Shown piece after piece: positions 1-8,374 of a stretch of DNA of 64,000 bases. Source of the stretch: Parashewanella tropica (GTDB taxonomy: Bacteria > Pseudomonadota > Gammaproteobacteria > Enterobacterales > Shewanellaceae); NCBI RefSeq assembly GCF_004358445.1, contig NZ_CP037951.1, positions 1,041,501 through 1,105,500 of the forward strand. The letters are read 5' to 3'. How positions within the stretch are numbered: the stretch's first letter is position 1; each line of letters opens with the position of its first letter. The notes below the pieces were generated by a model that had not been told where the DNA came from, did not search any database, and was given only the letters and a program-made list of their open reading frames with translations. The position numbers and the translations under genes are program-made.

Positions 1-303
1 GCTACCTACAGCGTGACAGGAATTAACCACGGTAATGCTTTAGGTGGTGATTTTACCGCTAACTTTAACAGCAATAAGTTGACAGGCACACTTACCAGCA
101 ACTCAGGTTTTGTAACAAATCTTAGAATCAATGCTGATATTAACAGCAGCAATGCAAGTTTCTCTGGCTCAGCAATTGCTAATGGTTTAGTTACTGGTAC
201 AACTCAAGGTCACTTTTTTGGTCAAGATGCTGCTGCATTAGCTGGTATGGCTAAATTTGGCATTCGTCATTTTGACACTGCCTTTGGCGGTAAGAAAAAA
301 TAA
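1..303 (+). CDS. C-terminal end of a Slam-dependent surface protein (5' truncated)
   Basis: The reading frame is open from base 1, so this is the last 100 codons of a gene that begins outside the window. The visible part is glycine-, asparagine- and serine-rich with alternating short strands, and it has the motif FGQDAAALAGMAKF followed by a C-terminal FDTAFGG. This is typical of the final beta-barrel domain of TbpB-like or hemophilin-like proteins exported by Slam. A Slam gene follows directly downstream, which supports the call. The N-terminus is missing, so I cannot tell whether the protein is lipidated (surface-anchored) or secreted. The ligand (haem, transferrin or other) is unknown. Confidence 0.7.
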   Translation, partial: ATYSVTGINHGNALGGDFTANFNSNKLTGTLTSNSGFVTNLRINADINSSNASFSGSAIANGLVTGTTQGHFFGQDAAALAGMAKFGIRHFDTAFGGKKK

Positions 304-330
304 TCAGCTTTCCCTAGGTTGATGTTATTA

Positions 331-595
331 AGGGCGTGTTTATCTTTCTTGTTTATTTTTGCAGCGACAAGTTGGTTATCTTATGTAAGGCAGAGTTTGT
401 GAAGTGTGGTTACTCCACATAAACAAACGATAACGCAGCAGAAATGACCAATTTACGCTGTCTTTGATGCTTTTGAGCACTTCCTGTTCTGTGTTGTAAT
501 CAGCTCACTTAGGTGTCTAAGCTTCTCTGATTACGCCTTGAACAGAAAAGTGCTCAAATAGCACAAAATTTAAACCTGAAAGGTAAATACGCCCT
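331..595 (+). repeat. 265-bp MITE-like element, copy 1
   Basis: This non-coding element is bounded by imperfect 17-bp terminal inverted repeats, AGGGCGTGTTTATCTTT on the left and the complement of AGGGCGTATTTACCTTT on the right. It contains a large internal inverted repeat built around GAGCACTT/AAGTGCTC and CTGTTC/GAACAG. A second copy in the opposite orientation lies near 42.1-42.4 kb and is also 265 bp once an inserted IS is removed. No open frame of note is inside. It fills the gap between the surface-protein gene and the Slam gene. Confidence 0.85.
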
Positions 596-642
596 AACAG
601 GAGTTAGCTTTCGGGCTAGCTCCTGTGCTCGTTTAAATTAAT

Positions 643-2166
643 ATGGAAATGCGTGCTGTGCTTCTCTTTAAGTTAGTAAAAAGAATTATTTTCGTCCCCC
701 TTATTTCACTGCTCTCTTTTCTTATTGCTAACGCCTATGCCAATGACGAAGATACTCAGTTACGGCTTGAGCAGCAAGCTGAGCAGGGTTTACAAAAAAA
801 AGAGCAAGCCATTTTACAAGATGAAATGGCACGAGAAGCAAGGGACTCGAAACTCACGATTAACGGTCGCACTTATCACGTAAACAATAACGTTAATGAA
901 CTTGGTCGTGCGCTGTATTTAGCGGTACAACACAAAATGTGGCCGGCGGTAAAAGAGTTTTTACCTCGTTATCAAGCCATAGTAACTCATGACTTGATGT
1001 TAGTTTTGTATGCCGAAGGCGGATTGGCAAGACATGCTGGAAACCTCACTCAAGCTGAAAACAAATATCGCCAGCTTTTGATTTTAAAACCGGACTTTAT
1101 TCTGGCGAAATTAGAACTGGCGCGAGTGCTATTTGAAAACCATAAAAATAATGAAGCCGCAAAACAGTTTGCTGAAATAGAAAAATTCATCCCTAAATAC
1201 GACCCCAAAACCCAAGGCGTTCAAGCCACTATTGCCGCTTATAGCAAAGCCATTCGGAATCGTGACGAGTGGCATGGCTTTTTCTCATTCGGTCCCAGTT
1301 TTGATAGTAATATTAACCAAGCCTCGGGGTTGACGGATCGTGTATTAACCAGTCCATTCGTCACTCCTTCAATGGGGGTCGGGATTGAAACTAGTCTTGA
1401 AAGACGCTGGTCGTTATCAAACCACAACGGCATACAATGGCGTACTCTACTATTTGCCAGTAATTATTATGGTGAGTCTTACGTTACCCTTGTAGATCGA
1501 CGAAACAAAAAATTAAGAGATCATAGCGAGTTTAGCCAAGGGACGTACATTACCAAGTTAGGTTACAGCTACAAGGAAGCGAAAAATCAGTTGTTCATTG
1601 CCCCCTTATTTGAATTGAAATTACTGGATAAAAAAGCTTTCTTTACTTCGGTGGGATTAACCGCAGAATGGTTACGCTTTATATCGCCAACGACAATGAT
1701 GAAGCTAGAGCTTAATTATAAAAAACAGGAATTTATAAAGCCGGATTTACGACTGCAAAACGGCATAGACTTTTCCAGTTATTTCACCCTATGGAAAAGA
1801 GTTTCGGATAAGTTAACCATGTTTGGTGGTATGGATTACAGCCAAAAACGAGCGAGAGATACCAATTTTAACTCTGATAACTTTGGCTTGAGGCTTGGGC
1901 TATCGTACCCATTAACTGACGGAATTAATACAACTGTCTTTAGCTCGTTTCGCAACCAATCATTTAAAGGTTACAACGCATTTTTTAGGGATACCAGAAA
2001 AGACAATACTCAAAACTACACCATTATCGTGAAAGCTCCAAAGCATGAGTTTGCAGGGCTAGTACCGAGTTTACAGCTGAATTATGGTCGTTCTCAGTCC
2101 AGCCATGCTGTCCTGTATTCTTTCGACAAACACGCTGTGCACTTTAAATTAGAAAAACAATTTTAA
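643..2166 (+). CDS. Surface lipoprotein assembly modifier (Slam), DUF560 family
   Basis: This is an outer-membrane translocon that moves specific lipoproteins or hemophores to the cell surface. The N-terminus has a signal peptide ending near ANAYA. A periplasmic TPR region covers roughly residues 85-190 (ENKYRQLLILKPDFILAKLELARVLF). The rest is a C-terminal beta-barrel that starts after the typical SFDSNIN segment and ends in a final phenylalanine. The length of about 507 residues fits Slam proteins. It lies downstream of a matching substrate gene and upstream of exbB-exbD-tonB. The start may be 643 or the in-frame ATG at 649; neither has a strong ribosome site. Confidence 0.88.
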   Translation: MEMRAVLLFKLVKRIIFVPLISLLSFLIANAYANDEDTQLRLEQQAEQGLQKKEQAILQDEMAREARDSKLTINGRTYHVNNNVNELGRALYLAVQHKMWPAVKEFLPRYQAIVTHDLMLVLYAEGGLARHAGNLTQAENKYRQLLILKPDFILAKLELARVLFENHKNNEAAKQFAEIEKFIPKYDPKTQGVQATIAAYSKAIRNRDEWHGFFSFGPSFDSNINQASGLTDRVLTSPFVTPSMGVGIETSLERRWSLSNHNGIQWRTLLFASNYYGESYVTLVDRRNKKLRDHSEFSQGTYITKLGYSYKEAKNQLFIAPLFELKLLDKKAFFTSVGLTAEWLRFISPTTMMKLELNYKKQEFIKPDLRLQNGIDFSSYFTLWKRVSDKLTMFGGMDYSQKRARDTNFNSDNFGLRLGLSYPLTDGINTTVFSSFRNQSFKGYNAFFRDTRKDNTQNYTIIVKAPKHEFAGLVPSLQLNYGRSQSSHAVLYSFDKHAVHFKLEKQF

Positions 2167-2200
2167 ACACAACTTTTTTACACAATCATAGGGATTGATT

Positions 2201-2968
2201 ATGACCCGTTTTTTTATTTCTATCTTCGTTTTCTTGTTGAGCCTTAATGCGCAAGCTAATGACGCCGTTGGAGTCAGCCACGGTTTACCTGCTGACTTAT
2301 CACCATGGGGCATGTATTTAGCCGCCGATTGGGTGGTAAAGTCAGTCATGATTTTGCTATTACTTGCCTCTATTCTGACGTGGGGTATTTTTGTTGCCAA
2401 ACAAGTGCAACTGTATAAACAAACCAAGCTAGCAAAAGGTTTTTTATCTCAAATCCTTTCAGCAGAAAAGTTCGATGATTGTAAGCAAATAAAGTGTATT
2501 GATAATCCGTTTGCACAAAGTGTGATTCAATCGACCGCTACCGAACTTAAGCTTTCGTTTTCGAACAGCGATAGTAAGGTAAACGATGAAGGCATTAAAG
2601 AGCGAGTGAATGAACGTTTACAACGCCTACAAATTAATGCAGGTGCGCAAATCAATAAAGGCACAGGTATTCTTGCTAGTGTGGGATCGGTAGCACCTTT
2701 TGTTGGCTTATTTGGTACAGTGTGGGGGATCATGAACTCCTTTATCGGCATCGCCCAAACCCAAACTACAAACTTAGCGGTTGTGGCACCGGGTATTGCT
2801 GAAGCATTACTGGCAACGGCAATTGGTTTGGTGGCTGCGATCCCTGCGGTATTACTCTATAACTACTTTGCTCGTGCCATCACCAATTACAAAGCCTTAT
2901 TAGCCGATATTTCTAGTGCGCTGATGATTGTCGTGAGTCGAGATTTGGATAAAAGAAAGAACGGATAA
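2201..2968 (+). CDS. exbB: ExbB-type energy-transducing proton channel subunit
   Basis: ExbB forms the pentameric inner-membrane channel that, with ExbD, uses the proton gradient to power TonB. The ATG at 2201 follows an AGGGA ribosome site; an in-frame TTG at 2195 is less likely. A signal-like segment ends near NAQAND, followed by a membrane helix near residues 45-65. The conserved MotA/TolQ/ExbB domain has LASVGSVAPFVGLFGTVWG and a later helix pair around residues 195-225. It is 16 bp from exbD, clearly in one operon with exbD and tonB. Confidence 0.93.
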   Translation: MTRFFISIFVFLLSLNAQANDAVGVSHGLPADLSPWGMYLAADWVVKSVMILLLLASILTWGIFVAKQVQLYKQTKLAKGFLSQILSAEKFDDCKQIKCIDNPFAQSVIQSTATELKLSFSNSDSKVNDEGIKERVNERLQRLQINAGAQINKGTGILASVGSVAPFVGLFGTVWGIMNSFIGIAQTQTTNLAVVAPGIAEALLATAIGLVAAIPAVLLYNYFARAITNYKALLADISSALMIVVSRDLDKRKNG

Positions 2969-2983
2969 ATATAGAGAACAACT

Positions 2984-3415
2984 ATGGCTTTTAATAATTT
3001 AGGCAGTGATGCTAACGAACTCGCAGAAAACCATGACATTAATGTAACCCCATTCATTGATGTGATGTTGGTGTTGTTAATTATTTTTATGGTGGCTGCA
3101 CCGTTAGCTACAGTGAGTATTCCTGTGGACTTACCAAATTCCAGTGCCAAACCGCAACCTGCACCTGAAAAACCGTTATTTCTCACCATCGAAAAAGACA
3201 ATACCTTAACTTTGGATGACGATAACCAAGTAAATCTTGAGCAGTTAGTGCCGCAACTGGATGCAATGCTGGAAAATAAAGAGCAACGGATTTATATTCG
3301 TGCAGATCAGAATATTGCTTACAAGGATTTAATGGCGGTGGTGAATCAACTTAATCAATCGGGGTATTTGCAAATTGCATTAGTTGGCTTAGAAGGCGTT
3401 GAGGGCGGGCAATGA
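2984..3415 (+). CDS. exbD: ExbD biopolymer transport protein
   Basis: ExbD is the single-span partner of ExbB in the TonB motor. The N-terminal HDINVTPFIDVMLVLLIIFM segment contains the membrane helix and the essential aspartate (the D of FIDVMLVLL). A small periplasmic domain follows, with the usual IYIRADQNIAYKDLMAVVNQL region. The length of 143 residues is normal. Its stop overlaps the tonB start in an ATGA arrangement at 3412-3415, implying translational coupling. Confidence 0.94.
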   Translation: MAFNNLGSDANELAENHDINVTPFIDVMLVLLIIFMVAAPLATVSIPVDLPNSSAKPQPAPEKPLFLTIEKDNTLTLDDDNQVNLEQLVPQLDAMLENKEQRIYIRADQNIAYKDLMAVVNQLNQSGYLQIALVGLEGVEGGQ

Positions 3416-4287
3416 AACCCATGCCAAATGAGCATAGTAGCCGCATCAAGCGATTATTATCAGGGAGGTCATCGGCATCCATGAGCAACTCTTTGATGCC
3501 TTTGTCCAACGACAAGTCTACATTCTTAATCGGTCTTAGCGTCAGTATTGCATTGCATTCTGCATTATTTGGTTATTACTTTTGGCAACCAGAAACACCA
3601 CCTGCAAAAACGACCGCCGCTGCACCTATTCCTGTTACTTTGGTGATGCCAATCGCTTCACCTCAAAAAAAGCACCAAACCCAAATAGAGCCTGAGCAAG
3701 AGCAGCAACCTGACTTGCAAAAAAGCCAACCAAAGCCGAAACCCAAAGCCGAGCCTGATCCAGAAGTCAAAGCACCTGAAGCGAAGAAAGATACCCCGTT
3801 CGAAACGGCTAAACCAAAGCCTAAAGTTGAAGAAAAACCAAAAGAGCCTGAAGCTGAACCTGTTGAGGAAATCGTTAAAGCCAGCAGTATTGATTCAATA
3901 AAACAAGAAGCTAAGCCAGAGCAAGCCGTAGACATTGAAACACCTGAAAAGCAAATTGCCGCACCGCAATTAGGAGCTACTAACCCAATTGCAGAGCAAA
4001 GAAAAGTCAGCTGGCGCACCTATCTGAATGCCCATTTGGAGCAGTACAAAAAGTACCCTCGCCACGCTAAGCGTTTACGTCGCGAAGGAATACCATGGGT
4101 TCGTTTTAAATTAGACAGAAAAGGTTATGTTCAACACGTAGAGTTGGTGACTAGCTCAGGCGTGTCATCACTGGATAAAGAAGCTTTAGCCTTACCTAAA
4201 CGAGCAGAGCCGTTACCACCTCCACCTAAAGAAGTCGTTGGCGATTTACTTAGCCTTACTGTGCCAATAGTATTCTCGTTGAGATAG
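3412..4287 (+). CDS. tonB: TonB energy transducer
   Basis: TonB links the inner-membrane ExbBD motor to outer-membrane receptors. One membrane helix lies near residues 40-55 (SIALHSALFGYYFW), with the His usually needed for energy coupling. A long Pro/Glu/Lys-rich spacer (about residues 60-190) spans the periplasm. The C-terminal TonB domain (about 205-291) has YLNAHLEQYKKYPRHAKR and GYVQHVELVTSSGVSSLDK, and it ends with the usual VPIVFSL strand. The first 40 residues before the helix are longer than in the E. coli protein. Co-transcription with a Slam system suggests service to an iron or haem receptor. Confidence 0.93.
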   Translation: MKPMPNEHSSRIKRLLSGRSSASMSNSLMPLSNDKSTFLIGLSVSIALHSALFGYYFWQPETPPAKTTAAAPIPVTLVMPIASPQKKHQTQIEPEQEQQPDLQKSQPKPKPKAEPDPEVKAPEAKKDTPFETAKPKPKVEEKPKEPEAEPVEEIVKASSIDSIKQEAKPEQAVDIETPEKQIAAPQLGATNPIAEQRKVSWRTYLNAHLEQYKKYPRHAKRLRREGIPWVRFKLDRKGYVQHVELVTSSGVSSLDKEALALPKRAEPLPPPPKEVVGDLLSLTVPIVFSLR

Positions 4288-4324
4288 GTTTGTTTCACTC
4301 TTACGTATAACTGACTTATTTGGA

Positions 4325-4399
4325 GGGAATTCCGAGTTAAAGGTTTTAAGTGATTTATCCTTCATTAAAGCCTGTAAGGCTTTAAACCTTTTAGTTCCC
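4325..4399. repeat. Nested palindrome in the tonB-ssrA gap
   Basis: The gap between tonB and tmRNA (4288-4659) holds no credible gene. Inside it, a perfect 9-bp hairpin TTAAAGCCT-GTA-AGGCTTTAA (4365-4385) is enclosed by a weaker outer stem, GGGAA with TTCCC and TTAAAGGTTT with AAACCTTTTA. A 69-codon minus-strand frame runs through it but is probably incidental. It may be a mobile palindromic repeat or may end the tonB transcript. Confidence 0.4.
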
Positions 4400-4621
4400 G
4401 CAAATACAGTTTTCTTTTCAATTTTGATTTTCAAATCCAGTAAACTGACCCACACAATATATCATTGCCCATGGATGAAACATTTCTGGACGCATTAAGA
4501 ATGGCTCTAGCTATTTTGTAATAAATTTAGCGTGTTAGCTGTAATGGTAGTGAGTGTGGATTCATTATTTAGGGCGTTTTTAAGGGACAATGTCTACGGT
4601 TTTGTGGACATTCTAAAAGAA

Positions 4622-4648
4622 AAAAGACTTAGCTCGATGAGCTAAGTC
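4622..4648 (-). terminator. Rho-independent terminator of ssrA
   Basis: An 11-bp stem, AGACTTAGCTC paired with GAGCTAAGTCT, lies just beyond the tmRNA 3' end. On the minus strand it is followed by a run of T. Confidence 0.85.
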
Positions 4649-4659
4649 TTTGTTTTATT

Positions 4660-5023
4660 TGGTGGAGGCGGGGGGATTTGAACCCCCGTCCAGAAAGCCT
4701 ACATCCAAGGCGCTACATGTTTAGTCTTTCTTTTGGTTAACCTGAAGAAACTCCGAAAGACAGGATTTTCTCAGGCGAGTTTGGTACTGTTTCGCGGTTC
4801 ACCCCCAAACAAGGTTCCCTCGCTATCAAATGTGAGATGACCATCCAAATACTCTGCCCATTTGAGAAACGTGAGCAGGATGGGCTACTTACCGGTTATT
4901 AAGCGGCTGCAGCGTAGATGTTATCGTCGTTTGCAACTATAACAATGCGGCTTTTTACGAGGCCAACCGCCCCTCGACATGCTCCCAGGGTTTCGCGAAT
5001 CCTGTCGAATCCTAATCGCCCCC
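4660..5023 (-). ncRNA. ssrA: tmRNA (transfer-messenger RNA)
   Basis: tmRNA rescues stalled ribosomes together with SmpB and tags the unfinished peptide. Read on the minus strand, it starts with GGGGGCGATTAGGATTCGAC and ends with the T-arm GGGGGTTCGAATC-like sequence and CCTCCACCA, giving the tRNA-like end. The tag frame (4934 down to 4899) runs from a GCA resume codon to TAA and encodes ANDDNIYAAAA, with the usual alanine-rich degron end. A TATACT box lies about 10 bases upstream of the 5' end. smpB lies just upstream on the same strand. Confidence 0.97.
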
Positions 5024-5106
5024 AGACTTTTAAGTATACCTTGTAATATGTACCTCAGCTAGAAGTTATTAAAAGGTATAGGATTAAGTGTTTATTACTT
5101 AAGCAG

Positions 5107-5595
5107 TTACTTGCGAACGGCACCTTTTAAAGTACGAGATTTTTCACGTTCCCAGTCTCGTTCTTTACTTGCATCACGCTTATCGTGTTCTTTTTTACCT
5201 TTACCTAGACCGATTTCTACTTTCACCCAAGCGCCTTTTCTCCAATAAAGAGAAAGGGGAACTATGGTGTAGCCTTGACGTTCAACCAAACCTTCAAGTT
5301 TGTCTATTTCACGGCGGTTAAGTAGTAGCTTTTTAAGGCGAGCGGGTTCGCAATAAGTGTGGGTCGATGCCGTATTCAGTGGTGTGATGGTACAACCGTG
5401 CATCCAACATTCACCTTCTTTTATGAATACATAGGTGTCTGCAAGGGTCACTTTACCCATGCGAAGTGATTTTACTTCCCAGCCTTGTAGCTCAAGACCT
5501 GCTTCGATTTTCTCTTCGATTTTAAATTCGAAGGTGGCGCGCTTGTTGCGGACAATACTTCCGGGCGCGGCTTGTTTTGATTTTTTCTTTCCCAT
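5107..5595 (-). CDS. smpB: SsrA-binding protein SmpB
   Basis: SmpB binds the tRNA-like end of tmRNA and brings it to stalled ribosomes. The protein has the oligonucleotide-binding fold with [39 protein letters not shown] and [13 protein letters not shown]. The basic C-terminal tail, rich in [17 protein letters not shown], enters the mRNA channel. I prefer the ATG at 5595 (MGKKKSKQ), which matches the usual family start, over the ATG three codons upstream. It lies next to ssrA, its functional partner. Confidence 0.96.
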   Translation of the reverse strand: MGKKKSKQAAPGSIVRNKRATFEFKIEEKIEAGLELQGWEVKSLRMGKVTLADTYVFIKEGECWMHGCTITPLNTASTHTYCEPARLKKLLLNRREIDKLEGLVERQGYTIVPLSLYWRKGAWVKVEIGLGKGKKEHDKRDASKERDWEREKSRTLKGAVRK

Positions 5596-5707
5596 GTGGC
5601 GCATTATACGCTTCTAAAACGAATTGTTAAATTGGATTCACTTGATGTAGATGTGATTTTTTTGTTTCGTGGTAAAATCGGCGCAAAATATTTACAGATG
5701 GATTTTT

Positions 5708-6139
5708 ATGCCTCAAATCGCTCGTAGTATGCTGGTTCGCTACAGTGCCCAGCAAATGTATGATCTTGTTAATGACGTTGAGTCTTATAAAGAGTTTCTT
5801 CCTGGTTGTGTCGGCGGCAAGGTGATCAGTTTTGATGGTGCGAAAATGCTGGCATCGGTAGATGTAAGTAAAGCAGGAATGCGAAAAACATTTACCACGT
5901 GCAATCAGCTAGAAAACGGCAAGTCTATCAAATTGAATTTAGAAAATGGTCCTTTTAAACACTTAAAAGGGGAGTGGCGTTTTACTGAACTGGCAGAAGA
6001 TGCCTGTAAAGTGGAGTTTGAGTTAGACTTTGAGTTTTCCAGTTCTTTAATTGATTTTGCTTTTAATAAAGTATTTAAAGAGTTAATGGGCTCTATGGTC
6101 GGCGCGTTTACTCAACGGGCTAAAGTTGTTTACGGTTAA
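5708..6139 (+). CDS. ratA: Ribosome association toxin RatA / coenzyme Q-binding START-like protein
   Basis: RatA belongs to the START/polyketide-cyclase fold. In E. coli it was described as binding 50S subunits, and relatives (Coq10-like) bind ubiquinone. Typical features are MPQIARSMLVRYSAQQMYDL at the start, the DVESYKEFLPGC motif and the end FNKVFKELMGSMVGAFTQRA. The ATG at 5708 is the normal family start, although the frame is open further upstream. It is divergent from smpB and 11 bp from ratB, the conserved smpB-ratA-ratB arrangement. Confidence 0.93.
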   Translation: MPQIARSMLVRYSAQQMYDLVNDVESYKEFLPGCVGGKVISFDGAKMLASVDVSKAGMRKTFTTCNQLENGKSIKLNLENGPFKHLKGEWRFTELAEDACKVEFELDFEFSSSLIDFAFNKVFKELMGSMVGAFTQRAKVVYG

Positions 6140-6150
6140 GGAGTGAAGTT

Positions 6151-6486
6151 ATGAGCCATGAAGTTGACCACATTACAGTAGATGTTGTCTATGCTCTGCC
6201 TAAGCAACAAAAAATCATTTCAGTTACTGTTTCTCCCGAAACTTCTGCTATAGAAGTGCTTAAGCAAAGTGGGATGCAAACTTTTTTTCCTGAGATTGAT
6301 TATGATGAAGTAAAGCTTGGTGTTTTTAGCAACTTAATTAAACCAGATCGAGTTATGGAAGCTGGAGAGCGATTAGAGATTTATCGTCCTTTAATTGCCG
6401 ACCCTAAAGATGTACGCCGTCGTCGGGCAGAAAAAGCGGTACAGGAAGGAAGAGCGAATAAAACCACTGGCGGTAAGATAAAATAG
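6151..6486 (+). CDS. ratB: RnfH/RatB family ubiquitin-like fold protein
   Basis: This is a small protein of the RnfH family (UPF0125) with a beta-grasp fold. It begins with the strand ITVDVVYALPKQQKIISV and has the conserved GVFSNLIKPDRVMEAGERLEIYRPL segment. A basic tail, DPKDVRRRRAEKA, ends the protein. A good AAGGAG ribosome site precedes the ATG. It is co-transcribed with ratA. The biochemical role of the family is unsettled; an antitoxin role was not shown clearly. Confidence 0.9.
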   Translation: MSHEVDHITVDVVYALPKQQKIISVTVSPETSAIEVLKQSGMQTFFPEIDYDEVKLGVFSNLIKPDRVMEAGERLEIYRPLIADPKDVRRRRAEKAVQEGRANKTTGGKIK

Positions 6487-6503
6487 CAATTCTGAATTGA
6501 AAA

Positions 6504-6525
6504 GCGGCTGTAATAAATCAGCCGC
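6504..6525. terminator. Shared terminator of ratB and bamE
   Basis: GCGGCTG and CAGCCGC form a stem between the convergent ratB and bamE genes. A/T-rich stretches on both sides would allow it to act in both directions. Confidence 0.6.
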
Positions 6526-6537
6526 CAAAATATTTAA

Positions 6538-6933
6538 TTACTGAGCTTGAGAAGGGAGCTGACTTTGATCAAGAGGTGTATTAAAGTCCTTGCTTAACTC
6601 GTAGTCACCAGTAACTTTGGTTAATTTGTCATTGGTGAAATGCAAAATAAGTTCTTTATGAATAATGCTGGCATCACGCCCACTTTTAAAGTGATACACA
6701 TAGTACCAAGTATTATCTGCAAAACTGTCACGTAAAACAGGGTGACCAAGAACATACTCCGCTTGAGCTTTGGTCATATCGATACGCAGTTTATCAACTT
6801 GTAGTTGATCCATATAGTTGCCTTGAGCAACATCAGGCTTATAGATCAACCAATCAAATACACTACAAGCACTTAATGAAACAGAGAGTACCGCTGCACT
6901 TAAAAGAGTCAATCCTTGTTTTTTATTGATCAT
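6538..6933 (-). CDS. bamE: Outer membrane assembly lipoprotein BamE
   Basis: BamE (SmpA/OmlA) is a lipoprotein of the Bam complex that inserts beta-barrel proteins into the outer membrane. A signal peptide ends in a lipobox LSAC near residue 25. The family core reads LRIDMTKAQAEYVLGHPVL followed by NTWYYVYHF. The ATG at 6933 is preferred over the GTG three codons upstream. It is convergent with ratB. bamB of the same complex lies at 20.2 kb. Confidence 0.94.
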   Translation of the reverse strand: MINKKQGLTLLSAAVLSVSLSACSVFDWLIYKPDVAQGNYMDQLQVDKLRIDMTKAQAEYVLGHPVLRDSFADNTWYYVYHFKSGRDASIIHKELILHFTNDKLTKVTGDYELSKDFNTPLDQSQLPSQAQ

Positions 6934-7336
6934 ACCAACCACTGCTTTATCTAATTATTGGGGCAATCATACCCAAGCTATCCCTATGATTACAAGGGTA
7001 ATGAAGCCTTGGAGTGATGGATTAGGAATTAGTTCCCAATAAAGGTTAGCTATATTCATTTTCAAAATGACCTGCTGAGCTAAATACCCAGCAGAAACCC
7101 GCAAAATAAAATTCTTTATTTAAAACAATAGCTAGAACAATACGTTGTTAATAAAATGTTGAGTTAGAGTGTTGACACTAGTTTTAGCTAATTTGATAGC
7201 TAGGGTTGCTAGTTATTGAGTGTGATGCAGTGGATTACTCTATGATTTGTCGCGAAAAATTGTTGTTGAGTATTGGTTTTTTTTTAGGTAGCTTACGCTG
7301 CGAAAGGATAAATATAAGTACATAGAGGTAACATTT
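6934..7336. other. Long upstream region of the borosin operon
   Basis: About 400 bases separate the divergent bamE and borosin methyltransferase genes. I see no gene or RNA in it. It is A/T-rich, with a run of T at about 7280-7288 and an AGAGGT ribosome site at 7324-7329 just before the TTG start. It must contain the promoters of both genes, but I cannot name the boxes with confidence. Confidence 0.4.
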
Positions 7337-8128
7337 TTGGGCTCATTAGTTTGCGTAGGAACTGGCTTACAACTGGCCGGTCACATTAGTGTTCGTAGTA
7401 AAAGCTATATTGAGAATGCCGATGTTGTATTTTCATTAATGCCTGAATCTTTTTCTCAGAGCTGGTTAGAGCGTCTTAACCCTAACGTAGTGAGCTTGCA
7501 GCCCTATTATGCAAAAGAAGGAGAAATCAAGAGCCGTCGTGATACTTATGCACAGATGGTTCAAGCAATTTGCCAAGCGGTAAGAGATGGAAAAAAAGTC
7601 GTTTGTGCTCTCTATGGTCACCCTGGTGTTTTTGCTTGTGTTTCTCATTTATCTATTAAACAGTTGCGTAAAGAAGGGTATGAAGCTCATATGGAGCCGG
7701 GTATTTCAGCGGAAGATTGCTTATGGGCTGACTTAGGTATTGATCCTGGTACATACGGTCATCAAGGTTTTGAAGCAACACAATTTATGTTTTATCAACA
7801 TACTCCAGATCCTGCTGTTCATTTAGTGCTATGGCAAATAGGTCTTGCAGGAGAACATACTCTAACTGAATTTCACACCAATTCAGACCGTTTGCAAATA
7901 TTAGTAGAGCAATTAAATGAGTGGTACCCACTCGATCATGAAATTGTGATTTATGAATCACCTAACTTACCAACATTCCAGCCGAGGATTGATCGCCTTA
8001 AATTAAAAGATCTTCCTTATGCCGAGTTAACTTGTATTAGTACTTTACTTATTCCGCCGTCTAAAAAAATGGCATTCAATACGAAGGTGTTAAATAAACT
8101 TGGTATAACACCAAGTGATATAGGCTAG
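7337..8128 (+). CDS. sonM: Split-borosin alpha-N-methyltransferase (SonM-like)
   Basis: This enzyme uses S-adenosylmethionine to methylate backbone amides of a separate precursor peptide. The 263-residue protein has the tetrapyrrole-methylase fold: GSLVCVGTGLQLAGHIS at the start, VCALYGHPGVF for the SAM site, and MEPGISAEDCLWADLGIDPG. Segments such as FEATQFMFYQHTPDP and YPLDHEIVIYES closely resemble, as I remember it, the Shewanella oneidensis borosin enzyme SonM. It starts with TTG at 7337 behind a good AGAGGT site; no ATG is available upstream. A 70-residue gene with precursor features follows 33 bp later. A precorrin or siroheme role is unlikely because no cobalamin or siroheme genes are nearby. 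Confidence 0.88.
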   Translation: MGSLVCVGTGLQLAGHISVRSKSYIENADVVFSLMPESFSQSWLERLNPNVVSLQPYYAKEGEIKSRRDTYAQMVQAICQAVRDGKKVVCALYGHPGVFACVSHLSIKQLRKEGYEAHMEPGISAEDCLWADLGIDPGTYGHQGFEATQFMFYQHTPDPAVHLVLWQIGLAGEHTLTEFHTNSDRLQILVEQLNEWYPLDHEIVIYESPNLPTFQPRIDRLKLKDLPYAELTCISTLLIPPSKKMAFNTKVLNKLGITPSDIG

Positions 8129-8161
8129 TTTTACTATTTTAATTTTATATATGGAGGGTAT

Positions 8162-8374
8162 ATGTTAGATAAATTTTTAGCTCAGTTAGGTGAGGATACT
8201 GAGCTACTTGAGAGCTATCAGAAAGCTCCTAAAGAAGTGATGGAAGAATATGGGTTATCAGAAGATGACATTACTGCAATGTTAAGTGCTGATGAGCAAA
8301 AGCTAAAGGAAAGAGCACCGCATAGATCTCCTACTCATCTATTGTTTGTACACCAACCAAATGATGAAAAGTAA
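8162..8374 (+). CDS. sonA: Split-borosin precursor peptide (SonA-like)
   Basis: This 70-residue protein is the likely substrate of the preceding methyltransferase. Residues 1-50 form a helical borosin-binding domain (FLAQLGEDTELLESYQ, APKEVMEEYGLSEDDI). Residues 51-70 form a short flexible tail with a hydrophobic patch, HLLFVH, at 59-64. By remembered alignment with SonA (YLVISH), Leu60 and Phe62 are the likeliest N-methylation sites; this is inference. A GGAGGG ribosome site lies 4-5 bases before the ATG. No protease or transporter gene is adjacent, so how the tail is released, if at all, is unknown. Confidence 0.85.
   Translation: MLDKFLAQLGEDTELLESYQKAPKEVMEEYGLSEDDITAMLSADEQKLKERAPHRSPTHLLFVHQPNDEK

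Noticed and set aside
4246-4455. 69-codon minus-strand frame after tonB
   Set aside because: It overlaps the tonB end, has no ribosome site and runs through a palindrome; it is probably incidental.
7337-8128. Precorrin or siroheme methyltransferase
   Set aside because: The fold is shared, but there are no cobalamin or siroheme genes around, and the next gene fits a borosin precursor.
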